A stretch of 64,000 nt of DNA from Prevotella sp. AGR2160 (GCF_000424185.1 NZ_AUJK01000009.1:1-64000), one strand, 5' to 3'; numbered from the stretch's first letter, positions 16,875 to 24,564 are shown. Translations and numbers: made by a program. Notes: generated by a model from the letters alone, not told the origin.

Positions 16875-17306
16875 CTATAGCCATAAAGCTACCAGTAAAA
16901 GTAGAAGCCCTGAAGCCAACAAGATGGGGCAGGATCTGGCAGAGAATCCGTATAGTATTGGGGCACGCTCACCGCCTGCAAAATCATATTCTTGATCCAC
17001 GTACGCTTGGGCCAGACGCTCAAGAGATCTTCGTCTCTGTCTGTGACCCTGCCACATACAATAGAGGCCACACAAAAGCGACAGAAACAATAGTACACTA
17101 CCGCCGACCATCAACCCATGAGTACAATTGTACAGTCCGCGCTCGTCATGGAAAACAGACAATAGCGAGAGTACAGTTGCATCTATCATTGTCTGATGGC
17201 GAAGCAACGATAAAAGTTCGAGCTCCAGCTGCTCTTTTAGCTCGTATAATTGTGAGAGGAACTGCGAGTCCTTATCTTTATGGTCCTCAATATGAATAAC
17301 TGACAT
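16875..17306 (-). CDS. Two-helix membrane protein of unknown function
   Basis: 143 residues. The N-terminal 45 are polar and helical (SQFLSQLYELKEQLELELLSLL); then GLMVGGSVLLFLSLLCGLYCM (residues 64-84) and CPILLASGLLLLLVALWL (126-143) are membrane segments, separated by a basic, charged loop (QGHRQRRRSLERLAQAYV). It is on the opposite strand to its neighbours, between the MuF gene and the retroelement, with its own TAATTTTG promoter (17,317-17,324) just upstream of the ATG. Such isolated genes in prophages are often morons, for example exclusion proteins or immunity to a phage toxin. I favour this frame over the plus-strand one because of its clear membrane segments. No family recognised. 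Confidence 0.6.
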   Translation of the reverse strand: MSVIHIEDHKDKDSQFLSQLYELKEQLELELLSLLRHQTMIDATVLSLLSVFHDERGLYNCTHGLMVGGSVLLFLSLLCGLYCMWQGHRQRRRSLERLAQAYVDQEYDFAGGERAPILYGFSARSCPILLASGLLLLLVALWL

Positions 17307-17367
17307 TTTTTTGCCACAAAATTAATTGAAATATATGGTTCTACACAAGAAGCCGAACGATTTTTCG

Positions 17368-17376
17368 TAACTTTGC
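17368..17376 (+). promoter_or_regulatory. Promoter -7 box for the DGR template RNA
   Basis: TAACTTTGC matches the Bacteroidetes -7 element; a start about 17,380 would put the template repeat at the 5' end of a transcript that also covers the reverse transcriptase. The -33 element is not clear. It diverges from the promoter of the membrane protein gene. Confidence 0.5.
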
Positions 17377-17400
17377 GCCTTGTTCAAGGTGGAACCTCCC

Positions 17401-17540
17401 ATATCCCGTGTGGTTTATCGCGGCAACAACAACGCGAATGCGAATGGCGGTGTGTCGAATGCGAATGCGAATAACGATGCTTCGAACTCGAACCCGAATG
17501 TCGGGTCGCGGCTGGCAAACTATCAATCGGCGTACAACAA
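17401..17540 (+). repeat. DGR template repeat (TR)
   Basis: The plus strand reads V-Y-R-G then runs of AAC/AAT codons: from 17,425 to 17,499 there are twelve AAY codons, interrupted by GCG, TCG and CCG, then GVGSRLA-like coding (17,500-17,517) and more AAC. Adenines concentrated at the first two codon positions, between G/C-rich constant codons, are the hallmark of a DGR template, because only template A is mutated on copying. The conceptual product (RG..., GGVS, DAS.S, VGSRLA) resembles the C-terminus of C-type-lectin or formylglycine-enzyme-like DGR targets. The matching variable repeat was not found in this window. It is 175 bases upstream of the reverse transcriptase start, on the same strand. 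Confidence 0.85.
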
Positions 17541-17714
17541 CGGGGACGGGTCCTCATCGTCGTGCCGAGGGAGGTGAACCGCAGCAACATCACTCCTGGA
17601 GTGAAACGCTGAAAAATCAAGGATCGGGTGGAGTTTGGTAGGCCGTTAAGGCGGTTCGAACAACTTAGGCCCGGAGAAAGGAAGGCTCACCCTTCATGCT
17701 TTGTAACACTATTA
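17541..17714 (+). other. Spacer between DGR template and reverse transcriptase
   Basis: No protein-coding capacity of its own, although the reverse transcriptase frame is open from a GTG at 17,628. Several short complementary GC-rich blocks (GGTAGGCC with GGCCC; GGCGGTTC with GAAC) could fold, as expected of the RNA region that primes or binds the DGR enzyme. Confidence 0.4.
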
Positions 17715-19022
17715 ATGCTTATGCGTAGAGACGGACACATCATCGAGGAAATAGTCGACTATTCCAACATGGCGGAATCATTCGATCAAGTACTCCGTGG
17801 TACTGACAGAAAGAAAAGCCGGCAAGGACGGTATCTGATCAAGCACCGCGAAGAAGTGCTGCGGGAACTCACCGGGCGTATCAGCGATGGTTCTTTCCAT
17901 GTAAAGGACTACCGCGAGCGTCAGATCACTGAAGGTGGCAAGGTAAGGCATATCCAGATTCTTACCATGAGGGATCGGATAGCCGTCCATGCCATCATGG
18001 CCGTCGTAGACAGGCATCTGCGTAAGAGGTTCATCCGTACTACATCGGCAAGCATCAAGCAAAGAGGGATGCACGATCTGAAGAATTATATCCGGCGCGA
18101 CATCAACGATGACCCGCGGGGCACGCAGTTCTGCTACAAGTTCGACATCTCCAAATTCTATGAGAGTGTAGACCAGGAATCTGTGATGAAGTGCGTACGT
18201 AGGGTGTTCAAGGATGAGAGGCTCATCACTATGCTCAACGGCTTTGTGCATATGATGCCTAAAGGGATTAGTATCGGATTGCGTTCGTCTCAAGGACTTG
18301 GCAACCTGCTGCTCTCCGTCCACATAGACCATGTGCTGAAAGACCGGCTCGGGGTAAAACATTTCTACCGTTACTGTGATGATGGCGTTGTCCTGGCATC
18401 CTCGAAGAAGCAGCTGTGGGAGATAAGGCAGATCATACATGAGCTCGTAGAGAGCATTGGCCTGAAGGTGAAAGGTAATGAAAGGATATTCCCGATTACC
18501 GAAGGCATCGACTTCCTCGGATATGTGATCTATCCCAACCATGTGCTGCTGAGAAAGCGCATCAAGAAAAACGCGGCGAGAAAACTCGCTAAGGTGAGAT
18601 CGAGAAAAAGACGGCGTATCCTGATTGCCTCTCTTTATGGAGTGGCTAAGCACGCCGATTGTAGTAATATGTTTATTAAATTAACAGGCAAACAAATGAA
18701 AAGTTTCAAGGACCTGAATGTTTCTTACCAACCGGAAGATGGCAAGAAACGGTTCCCCGGACAGGTAGTGAGTATCCGGGAACTCGTAAATCTTCCTATC
18801 ATCGTCAAGGACTTCGAGACGGGCATCAAGACCGAACAAGGCGAAGATCGGTGCATCGTCTCCATTGAGCAGGGCGGTGAGATGAAGAAGTTTTTCACCA
18901 ACAGCGTGGAGATGAAAAATATCCTCGCGCAAATCCGTCAGATGCCTGACGGACTGCCCTTCGAGACCGTCATAAAGACGGAAAGCTTCGGAAAGGGCAG
19001 AACCAAATATGTATTCACTTAA
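17715..19022 (+). CDS. DGR reverse transcriptase with C-terminal extension
   Basis: 435 residues from the ATG at 17,715 (a second ATG at 17,721; a GTG at 17,628 is in frame but its N-terminus looks non-conserved). RT motifs in order: VRHIQILTMRDRIAVHAI, KFDISKFYESV (residue 142), GISIGLRSSQGLGNLLLS (185-202), and YRYCDD (218-223). The LGxxxSQ-type motif in place of QGxxxSP marks the DGR class. After the thumb (to about residue 320) there is a further 110 residues (FPGQVVSIRELVNLPIIV to GKGRTKYVFT) which look like a small beta-barrel such as an OB fold. No separate Avd accessory gene is visible next to it. It copies the template RNA into mutated cDNA that replaces the variable repeat of the target gene. 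Confidence 0.92.
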   Translation: MLMRRDGHIIEEIVDYSNMAESFDQVLRGTDRKKSRQGRYLIKHREEVLRELTGRISDGSFHVKDYRERQITEGGKVRHIQILTMRDRIAVHAIMAVVDRHLRKRFIRTTSASIKQRGMHDLKNYIRRDINDDPRGTQFCYKFDISKFYESVDQESVMKCVRRVFKDERLITMLNGFVHMMPKGISIGLRSSQGLGNLLLSVHIDHVLKDRLGVKHFYRYCDDGVVLASSKKQLWEIRQIIHELVESIGLKVKGNERIFPITEGIDFLGYVIYPNHVLLRKRIKKNAARKLAKVRSRKRRRILIASLYGVAKHADCSNMFIKLTGKQMKSFKDLNVSYQPEDGKKRFPGQVVSIRELVNLPIIVKDFETGIKTEQGEDRCIVSIEQGGEMKKFFTNSVEMKNILAQIRQMPDGLPFETVIKTESFGKGRTKYVFT

Positions 19023-19034
19023 AAACATTTGCGT

Positions 19035-19532
19035 ATGCATAGAGTTCAAGGATCAAAAGAGGTACAGCTCATTGAGTGTGTCAATCCCGTAAAAAACAAA
19101 TGGCGTGTAAGATGGGACGTACAGGAAAGCAAAGATGGCTCCGCTACTTTCATGGAAGCGGAATTCCTGCATAAGCCGACTGTTGCACAGATTAAGGAGG
19201 TCATCATTCCTTGGTATAATAGTCTGATCGACCAGCAGATCCTCTCCGGATTCTCTTATGAGGGAATGAAAGTCTGGCTCTCTTCCGAAAATCAGTTCAA
19301 TTACAAATCGGCCTATGATCTGGCTGTACAAACTTCTGGAGCAACCCTCCCCGTCACGTTCAAGTTCGGTACGGATGAGCAACCGCAGTACCGTAAGTTT
19401 GAGACGCTCAGTGAGCTCTCTGACTTCTATACCAAGGCCATGACTTTCATTCAGAACACGCTCGCCAACGGATGGAAACAGAAAGACTCCGTCGACTGGT
19501 CCAAGTATGGAGAGGAGGCGGACAATGGCTAA
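19035..19532 (+). CDS. Conserved-looking phage protein of unknown function
   Basis: 165 residues from the ATG at 19,035, 12 bases after the reverse transcriptase. Highly polar with aromatic pairs (NKWRVRWDVQESKDGSATFMEA; AQIKEVIIPWYNSLIDQQIL; ETLSELSDFYTKAMTFIQNTLANGWKQKD). The arrangement resembles small phage proteins linked to tail assembly, but I do not recognise a family. Co-transcription with the reverse transcriptase would make it a candidate DGR accessory factor; nothing in the sequence shows that. Its stop overlaps the next start (ATGGCTAA). Confidence 0.7.
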   Translation: MHRVQGSKEVQLIECVNPVKNKWRVRWDVQESKDGSATFMEAEFLHKPTVAQIKEVIIPWYNSLIDQQILSGFSYEGMKVWLSSENQFNYKSAYDLAVQTSGATLPVTFKFGTDEQPQYRKFETLSELSDFYTKAMTFIQNTLANGWKQKDSVDWSKYGEEADNG

Positions 19533-19809
19533 TGGATGTGGATGTCAGACGGGCATCTTTCGGTGGGTAAAACCGCCTTATGCCAGCTTCTTCTATGCCG
19601 CTTGCTGCATTCATGATGATGACTACGACAAGGGAGGAAACGAGGAAGACCGGAAGAATGCTGATCTGAGACTCTATATGAACTGTTTCCGAAAAATAGC
19701 AAAGGCTGGATTCGCTCCGGCTAAGACATGGTGGCTCACAAACGTCGCGCTGCTCTATTACTGCAGTGTAAGACTCATGGGCTCGAACTACTTCAATTAT
19801 GTGAGGTAG
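19525..19809 (+). CDS. PLA2-like small phage protein (HDxxYD motif)
   Basis: 94 residues from the ATG at 19,525, which has AGGAGG upstream and overlaps the stop of the previous gene. FFYAACCIHDDDYDKGGNEED (residues 22-42) contains CCxxHDxxYD, close to the phospholipase A2 active site (CCxxHDxCY) and to the HDxxYD core of parvovirus PLA2, followed by a second helix ADLRLYMNCFRKI. A metal-binding loop is not evident. A lipase helping the virion cross a membrane is possible; a structural use of the fold is equally likely. Confidence 0.6.
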   Translation: MANGCGCQTGIFRWVKPPYASFFYAACCIHDDDYDKGGNEEDRKNADLRLYMNCFRKIAKAGFAPAKTWWLTNVALLYYCSVRLMGSNYFNYVR

Positions 19810-19816
19810 ATGCATA

Positions 19817-19855
19817 AGAAAAGCCCCGGCGATAGCTGTATCGTCGGGGCTTTTT
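19817..19855. terminator. Bidirectional intrinsic terminator
   Basis: Stem AAGCCCCGGCGATA (19,821-19,834) with TATCGTCGGGGCTT (19,839-19,852), loop GCTG, A-run before and T-run after. It separates the plus-strand module from the convergent early/tail genes. Confidence 0.9.
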
Positions 19856-19871
19856 CATGGCCATGTTTTTG

Positions 19872-20279
19872 TCATTCTGCCAGCAGGTATCTCACGGCAT
19901 AGGTGTCTATGCTCTCTAAGATCTCCTCATGGTTGTGGTTCGTGTCCGTCGCTATGAGTGAAAGACTGTCAAACTCGTCGCCGTCTATTCCTTCAAGCTC
20001 CGTGTGGATCTTGCGGCATAAGGCAAAAGCGGTCTCGTATTCCCCTTCGCTCCAGTCGGTCACAAGATGGATCAGCACCGTGCCCTTGCCTCGGCGACCC
20101 TTGCCGTTGAACGGTCCCCATGTGATGGTACCGAACTCTACGAATACGGCGGGACGTGCCCAGGCGTCCTCCTGCTCGATAAACTCTACGTTGTGGTTCC
20201 ACAGGTCGATATGCTTCACCTCTGGAACATCCTTCTCAAGGATGGCTTTCACCATCGAAAACAATTCTTGTCTCATCAT
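19872..20279 (-). CDS. Tail terminator-like protein
   Basis: 135 residues. The N-terminal helix (RQELFSMVKAILEKDVPEVKHIDL), central WARPAVFVEFGTITW and the alternating beta strands (GTVLIHLVTDW) suggest a Gp37/tail-terminator fold of Mu-like phages, which caps the finished tail. It overlaps the upstream gene by 4 bases (ATGA). Confidence 0.55.
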   Translation of the reverse strand: MMRQELFSMVKAILEKDVPEVKHIDLWNHNVEFIEQEDAWARPAVFVEFGTITWGPFNGKGRRGKGTVLIHLVTDWSEGEYETAFALCRKIHTELEGIDGDEFDSLSLIATDTNHNHEEILESIDTYAVRYLLAE

Positions 20280-20833
20280 TTCCCTGATAAATTGATATGA
20301 TTGAAATATTCTTTCAAATTCTCTTCTATGATCTCACGCACCGCGCTCTCCACTTCCGGTGAAGCTCCTAAGAACTGGCGCTTGGGAATCTTTATGCTCT
20401 TGCCTACTTTCATAAGTGCCATAAACTTCCAAAACTCTGCTTCCGTGCTCAGTTGCACCGTCCGTTTGTCCTTGCGGGGGCTGCCGTCTTTCCGTCGACC
20501 GAAACTGCCGCTCGCCTCATAGTACTTGTGCCAAAAATAGGCTTTCATCTTCTGAGTCACTTTGATCTCGCCACCCTCGTTGTGAATGGCGGCATAAGGC
20601 AGATCGGTGAAGAAGCGGATACTGTCTGATGTGCTCTCGCTCCGGATGCTCCTGCGAAGCTTACCGGTATCTATAAGAATGCTTCCGCCAGGGCGTAACG
20701 GGCTCTTTCTCCGAGCCCAGGCTTCACTGAAGAAAGACTGACGCTCGAAATTCTTGTCAAACTCGTCGCTCAGCTCTACCTTGATGTCACGCAGTATGTT
20801 GCGGATCACCGTGCTAAAATCCGTTCCTTGCAT
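20276..20833 (-). CDS. Phage virion morphogenesis protein (Mu gpG-like)
   Basis: 185 residues with the tail-completion signature: SFFSEAWARRKSPLRPGGSILIDTGKLRRSIR, then AAIHNEGGEIKVTQKMKAYF and KRQFLGASPEVESAVREII. These phrases (the trio W-A-R-R, LIDTGKLRRSI, AAIHNEGG) define the Mu G-like family of head-tail joining proteins. It lies at the end of the early region, next to the tail terminator. Confidence 0.85.
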   Translation of the reverse strand: MQGTDFSTVIRNILRDIKVELSDEFDKNFERQSFFSEAWARRKSPLRPGGSILIDTGKLRRSIRSESTSDSIRFFTDLPYAAIHNEGGEIKVTQKMKAYFWHKYYEASGSFGRRKDGSPRKDKRTVQLSTEAEFWKFMALMKVGKSIKIPKRQFLGASPEVESAVREIIEENLKEYFNHINLSGK

Positions 20834-20836
20834 AGG

Positions 20837-21076
20837 CTATAAGAAGTCTTCATCATTGAACAGTAATAGCTGACGGGTGTCGTCAGCTATCACGTTCTTG
20901 ATGTCAGCACTGGCATTGAGCATGTTATAGAACGTGCGCTCGGATATGGCATAGCGGGGATAGACGTACCGACGCCATATCTCTCGGTTCGGTACGCCTT
21001 TCTTCGCCCAGTAGTCGTAGATGTTGTTCACCTCCTCCACGCGCTTCTGATAACTCACTCCATGCCTTGCTGTCAT
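20837..21076 (-). CDS. Small helical phage protein
   Basis: 79 residues, RVEEVNNIYDYWAKKGVPNREIWRRYVYPRYAISERTFYNML. The middle looks like a helix-turn-helix (the phrase GVPNREIWRRYVYPRYAISERTFYNML), so a DNA-binding role in early/late control is conceivable. Small, with no family recognised. It has 3 bases to the next gene. Confidence 0.6.
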   Translation of the reverse strand: MTARHGVSYQKRVEEVNNIYDYWAKKGVPNREIWRRYVYPRYAISERTFYNMLNASADIKNVIADDTRQLLLFNDEDFL

Positions 21077-21092
21077 TGTTCCTTAGTTTATT

Positions 21093-21278
21093 CTATCCTT
21101 TATAGGGTTTGATGTCAAATTCCATTACCGCGCTCACCTTCACCCGGCCGCTGCCCTCACATTGTGGGCATTGGCGTTCATATTGGTGACCGGCGGCGTC
21201 CTTGTGCCGCAGAAGGCCCGTGCCGTGGCAGAGGCGGCAGAGGGCTATCTTGGCCTTCTTTTCTACCTTGCGTTTCAT
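21093..21278 (-). CDS. DnaJ-type zinc-ribbon small protein
   Basis: 61 residues with two CxxCxGxG units (LCRLCHGTGLL, QCPQCEGSGRV), the DnaJ central zinc finger pattern, and nothing else. Its start overlaps the stop of gam. A second such protein lies at 22,622-22,855. Role unknown. Confidence 0.75.
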   Translation of the reverse strand: MKRKVEKKAKIALCRLCHGTGLLRHKDAAGHQYERQCPQCEGSGRVKVSAVMEFDIKPYKG

Positions 21279-21829
21279 GCTGTCTCTTCTTTTTTGGGTT
21301 CTACATAGAATGCTTCGTCCTGCACCACCTGGATGCCGCAGCGAGCCATCTCTACTGAGAGCTTCTCCTGCTGCTCCTTACCGTCTCTTGTGGCTGTGAT
21401 CTCGGTATCGCGGTCAGCAAGGAGCTTGTCTTTCGCGATCTCCTCGGTCTTGCGCACATAGCCGGGGAGGAACTCCTTCACCATCTGCAAGGCACTGGCC
21501 CATGTGAAGCCTTTCAGCGTCTTCAGTTTCGGCGTGCCGGTGCGGAAACCGATGGTGCCGTGAGCCATGTCCAGGCTCTTCTTCTTGGCGAACAGCTCTG
21601 TCTGGTTCTCCGTCGCGAAGCTCTGCAGCGTATCGAAGGCAAGGTCGCGCTCCTTGGTAAGGTCAGCCAGCTGATTCTGGTATTTCTCGCGCACCTTGGC
21701 ACACTGCAGCTCAATCTCTGCCTGGATCTTGCTGATACTCGCGTCTGCCTTCGCATAGCTTGCGAAAGCCTCGTCGGCTGCCTCGCGGGTCACGCCGGTA
21801 ATAATCACTTTCTTTACTCGTTTTGCCAT
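21275..21829 (-). CDS. gam: Gam-like host nuclease inhibitor
   Basis: 184 residues. Mu Gam binds double-stranded DNA ends and blocks exonuclease attack. The long helix from residue 20 to 85 (SYAKADASISKIQAEIELQCA, then KERDLAFDTLQSFATENQ), then SLDMAHGTIGFRTGTPKLKTLKG and KFLPGYVRKTEEIAKDKLL is the family pattern. It is in the early operon, where the DNA ends made by transposition need cover. Confidence 0.9.
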   Translation of the reverse strand: MAKRVKKVIITGVTREAADEAFASYAKADASISKIQAEIELQCAKVREKYQNQLADLTKERDLAFDTLQSFATENQTELFAKKKSLDMAHGTIGFRTGTPKLKTLKGFTWASALQMVKEFLPGYVRKTEEIAKDKLLADRDTEITATRDGKEQQEKLSVEMARCGIQVVQDEAFYVEPKKEETA

Positions 21830-21853
21830 TGTTCTGTAAATTTTGAATTGTTG

Positions 21854-22336
21854 TTATTGTTTCTTCAAGCTCCCGTGAAAGGGGAAGATGATCACTTGGG
21901 TCTCAGATTTCTTTTCGGCTTCCGGACAGTCTGCCTTTTCCTTCAGACCGCCTTTGCGCTCGATAGTACGGAGTTTCACCTGCAAGGCTTCAAGTTCCTT
22001 GATGCCGAGCTGGGCGAAGCGCTTGCCGCAGATCCGGGCGTTAAGACAGAAGTTATCGATACGCGCCCAGTCGCTGGTGTCGATGCCGAGCTTCTGCATC
22101 AGGTGAAGGCAGAGGCTGCGCTTCCTCTTCCGCTCCATGAGCCAGGCTGCCTTGCGCTTCTCATAACCGCTCACCAGTTCCATCTGGTCGCACATCCGGC
22201 GGTATTCGCTTTCCGTGGTCTCATGGAGGTGGGTGGTCCTGCCGTTGGTGAACTGCTCCACAAGGGTCTCTTTGTCTGCGCCGGGCATCTGCTTCAGCAA
22301 ATTGTAGAACCGGCTGTAGTTCCTCACTGCTCCCAT
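21854..22336 (-). CDS. Early phage protein, possibly GemA/gp16-like
   Basis: 160 residues, all helical and charged: NYSRFYNLLKQMPGADKETL, ETTESEYRRMCDQMELVSGYE, ERKRKRSLCLHLMQKLGIDT, IDNFCLNARICGKRFAQLGI. The layout, a regulator-like protein before gam, and the phrase AQLGIKELEALQVKLRTIERK fit the DUF1018/GemA group, which changes host DNA supercoiling in Mu, but the match is weak. It overlaps the preceding gene by 13 bases. Confidence 0.5.
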   Translation of the reverse strand: MGAVRNYSRFYNLLKQMPGADKETLVEQFTNGRTTHLHETTESEYRRMCDQMELVSGYEKRKAAWLMERKRKRSLCLHLMQKLGIDTSDWARIDNFCLNARICGKRFAQLGIKELEALQVKLRTIERKGGLKEKADCPEAEKKSETQVIIFPFHGSLKKQ

Positions 22337-22593
22337 AACTTCTCCTCCTGCCAGTCCTTGAAGTTCTTTCTTCCGTTCTCTACGGCCTTCGCAAACGTGT
22401 CCTTGATGTCGTCCTCACCAAAGAGGGGAATGCCATACACGCAAACGTACAGGTTGCCGTTGAATTCCATTACCTGGATCTTGCTGCGGGCTTCTGCGTC
22501 AAGCTCTGCCTGGCGTTGGGCCTCAATCTTCTCGGCATGCTCCTCATGCCAGATCTGAATGCGTTTCTTCAGCATCTCATAAAAATTCTTCAT
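22324..22593 (-). CDS. Small early phage protein
   Basis: 89 residues: a helical N-terminal half (MLKKRIQIWHEEHAEKIEAQRQ), a beta hairpin (FNGNLYVCVYGIPLFGEDD) and a helical end. Contained in the early operon. No family recognised. Confidence 0.65.
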   Translation of the reverse strand: MKNFYEMLKKRIQIWHEEHAEKIEAQRQAELDAEARSKIQVMEFNGNLYVCVYGIPLFGEDDIKDTFAKAVENGRKNFKDWQEEKLWEQ

Positions 22594-22621
22594 ATTCGTC
22601 TTATGTTTAATGGGTTAATAT

Positions 22622-22855
22622 TCATTTCCTCAATTCCTCCGGGGTCCCGTAGGTGATGGCTACTGCGGCATCAACGCTCCCACTGCCTTTGCACAGGGGG
22701 CAGGGGTCTTTCACGCTCCCGCCGAAACCGTCGTCTTTCCAGAACCAGCCGTTACCCTGGCAGTAGCCGCATTTCAGACCGTGGATCAGAAGCCGCTCCG
22801 TGCGGTACTTGCCATGGGGACCGCTCACTTTGATCATTCTGCACTCCTCGCTCAT
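22622..22855 (-). CDS. Zinc-ribbon early phage protein
   Basis: 77 residues with two CxxCxGxG-like motifs (KCGYCQGNGWFW, CPLCKGSGSV). Similar design to the 61-residue protein at 21,093-21,278. Its ATG at 22,855 overlaps the stop of the next upstream ORF (ATGA). Confidence 0.7.
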   Translation of the reverse strand: MSEECRMIKVSGPHGKYRTERLLIHGLKCGYCQGNGWFWKDDGFGGSVKDPCPLCKGSGSVDAAVAITYGTPEELRK

Positions 22856-23025
22856 TCCTCGCCTCCTTTCGTCTCTTCAATCATGTACTCGGTCTTCAGG
22901 GCTTCCATGCCCAGTTCGTCAATGCGCCGCCCGGCTTCTGTCAGCAGCTCATACTGGTCACTGTAGCCGAAATCCTTTGCCTTCTTCTTGGCATAAGCCA
23001 CGATGTCTTCTATTATTCCGTCCAT
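22852..23025 (-). CDS. Short early ORF, 57 residues
   Basis: Reads MDGIIEDIVAYAKKKAKDF, then GYSDQYELLTEAGRRIDEL and ends KTEYMIEETKGGEE. ATG at 23,025, stop overlapping the next ATG, and the same operon spacing as its neighbours make it a likely real gene. Helical; no family recognised. Confidence 0.6.
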   Translation of the reverse strand: MDGIIEDIVAYAKKKAKDFGYSDQYELLTEAGRRIDELGMEALKTEYMIEETKGGEE

Positions 23026-23055
23026 ATGCTTTGTTGTTTGTTGGTGATTGCCTGT

Positions 23056-23679
23056 TTATAGGTTGTTGCTCGTTTGGATGATGCCGTCTTCCCATACGGT
23101 GTAGTATTCGCCTGCCTTGCCGATGGCACGGCCCTGGCAGTAGGCCTTGTAGCCCATCACGCGCACCTTCATGTCGCAGATGTATTTCAGCCTTACTGCA
23201 CCGCCGCCCAAGGGCTGGCTCTTCTTCTCCTGGCTGATCCAGATGAAGCAGCGCTTGGGAAACATCTTCATAAGTTGTACAGCCTGAGGATAGTCCCAGT
23301 CACTCACCTGGAAGGAGTCGATGATGATAAACTTGGCGTTCTTGGGTTTCTTGAGCCTTGCGATCAGATCCTCGTAGCTGTCTTCGGTCACTACGCGGAA
23401 ACGTCCCTGGACCTCGTTCATGTGGAGATATTCCAGACGGTGCTGAAAACTCTGGTTCACGCCTTCCTCATAGCTGCAGTACAACACCTTGCCGTAGTTG
23501 CAGAGCTCTTTGGCAAGCTGCATCACAAACGAACTTTTGCCACTGGCGCTCGATCCGCTGATAAACCAGCTCGCGTTGTCGGCGGGATGACCGAAAGGGG
23601 CACTCCATTTCTCACCCCAGGGCAGCGTCTCCCACTTCTTCGACTCGATGTCGCGCACACTGTATGCTCGCTTACTCAT
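23056..23679 (-). CDS. RecA/RadA-like AAA ATPase
   Basis: 207 residues. Walker A is SGSSASGKSSF (residues 41-51), Walker B is FIIIDSF (117-123), with QEK in a sensor-like position (residues 150-152). The RecA-type core follows the order of KaiC/RadA ATPases. It lies next to the MuB gene in the early operon and may assist transposition, recombination or replication. It is shorter than RadA and lacks a zinc finger and protease-like domain. Confidence 0.75.
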   Translation of the reverse strand: MSKRAYSVRDIESKKWETLPWGEKWSAPFGHPADNASWFISGSSASGKSSFVMQLAKELCNYGKVLYCSYEEGVNQSFQHRLEYLHMNEVQGRFRVVTEDSYEDLIARLKKPKNAKFIIIDSFQVSDWDYPQAVQLMKMFPKRCFIWISQEKKSQPLGGGAVRLKYICDMKVRVMGYKAYCQGRAIGKAGEYYTVWEDGIIQTSNNL

Positions 23680-23682
23680 TGC

Positions 23683-24564
23683 TTAGTCTTTTTGCTGGCT
23701 CTTCAGTTTCTCTATTTCCGTGTATACCCGGCGCAGGCCGCCCTGGGTCTTGCGCACGATCTCGCCGATATTGGCGTCCTTGGGGGCGTTCACTCTCGCT
23801 ACGATGTCGGCTTGCTTGCAGAGGAAGGCCTTGCGCTCTCTCGCGTCGTCCGGCGTCACCTTGGAGTAGCGGTCACCGTAGCGGCTGAACATCTCGGTGT
23901 AGCCCACCATCTTCAGCTCGATGCTCCGGCGGATGCGTTCTTTCAGGCCGTCGGCACCCATCATGTACCAGGCGCAGCAGCGCTCAGTGGCGTTCCAGAG
24001 GGCTTTCAACTCCAGCATGGCTTCATTCTTCAGATCTCCGGCCTCGTCAAGGATGATGATCGGGTGGTCGATACTCCGAAGGTAGTAGCACAGGTCTTCA
24101 TACACGTTGTGGTACCAGCCGCCGCTGCTCACGCCAAACTCTGAGGCGATGCGTCTCACAAGCTGGGTCTTCGTCTTCACCTGGCTGCAGTCCACGTATA
24201 CGGCATTCTTGTGGGTCTTCACGTAGTGGCGGGCGGTAAAGGTCTTGCCGATGTTCGGGATGTCGCAGAGAATGGCGCTCTGGCTGCTTCCCTGGGCAAA
24301 CTCCAGTTGGGCGGTGATATACTCAAAGGTCATCGTCTTCGCGGCCTTCCATTCCATCTCGTCCCGGAGGCTCACGCCGAGCTTGCGGGCTATGCTGATC
24401 CAGTTGCCTTGGCTGAGGGCCTTGTCGGTCTGACCGTTCTTCAGACTGCTGTACACGCTCGTGCTGATGCCGAGACTCGCGGCGTGCTTCGCGTCGCTCG
24501 GGTAATTGGAGCGGTTGGCTTTCACCGCTGCCAAAATCTTCTTTTTCTGTGCTTCTGTAATCAT
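23683..24564 (-). CDS. MuB-like transposition ATPase
   Basis: 293 residues. An N-terminal helix-turn-helix domain (residues 20-70; DAKHAASLGISTSVYSSLKN) precedes an AAA domain with Walker A CDIPNIGKTFT (100-110; the first Gly of GxxxxGKT is changed) and Walker B IIILDEAGD (169-177). MuB binds target DNA and activates the transposase, and gives target immunity. The gene is directly downstream of the MuA-type gene. Confidence 0.9.
   Translation of the reverse strand: MITEAQKKKILAAVKANRSNYPSDAKHAASLGISTSVYSSLKNGQTDKALSQGNWISIARKLGVSLRDEMEWKAAKTMTFEYITAQLEFAQGSSQSAILCDIPNIGKTFTARHYVKTHKNAVYVDCSQVKTKTQLVRRIASEFGVSSGGWYHNVYEDLCYYLRSIDHPIIILDEAGDLKNEAMLELKALWNATERCCAWYMMGADGLKERIRRSIELKMVGYTEMFSRYGDRYSKVTPDDARERKAFLCKQADIVARVNAPKDANIGEIVRKTQGGLRRVYTEIEKLKSQQKD

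Noticed and set aside
16778..17299. 173-codon plus-strand ORF
   Set aside because: It mirrors the minus-strand membrane protein, has no family-like features, and starts with weak signals. The minus-strand frame has two clean membrane segments and its own promoter.
17380..17577. 65-codon Asn-rich ORF over the template repeat
   Set aside because: This is the coding phase of the DGR template, not an expressed gene. Its composition is set by the AAY codons, and the template does not need translation.
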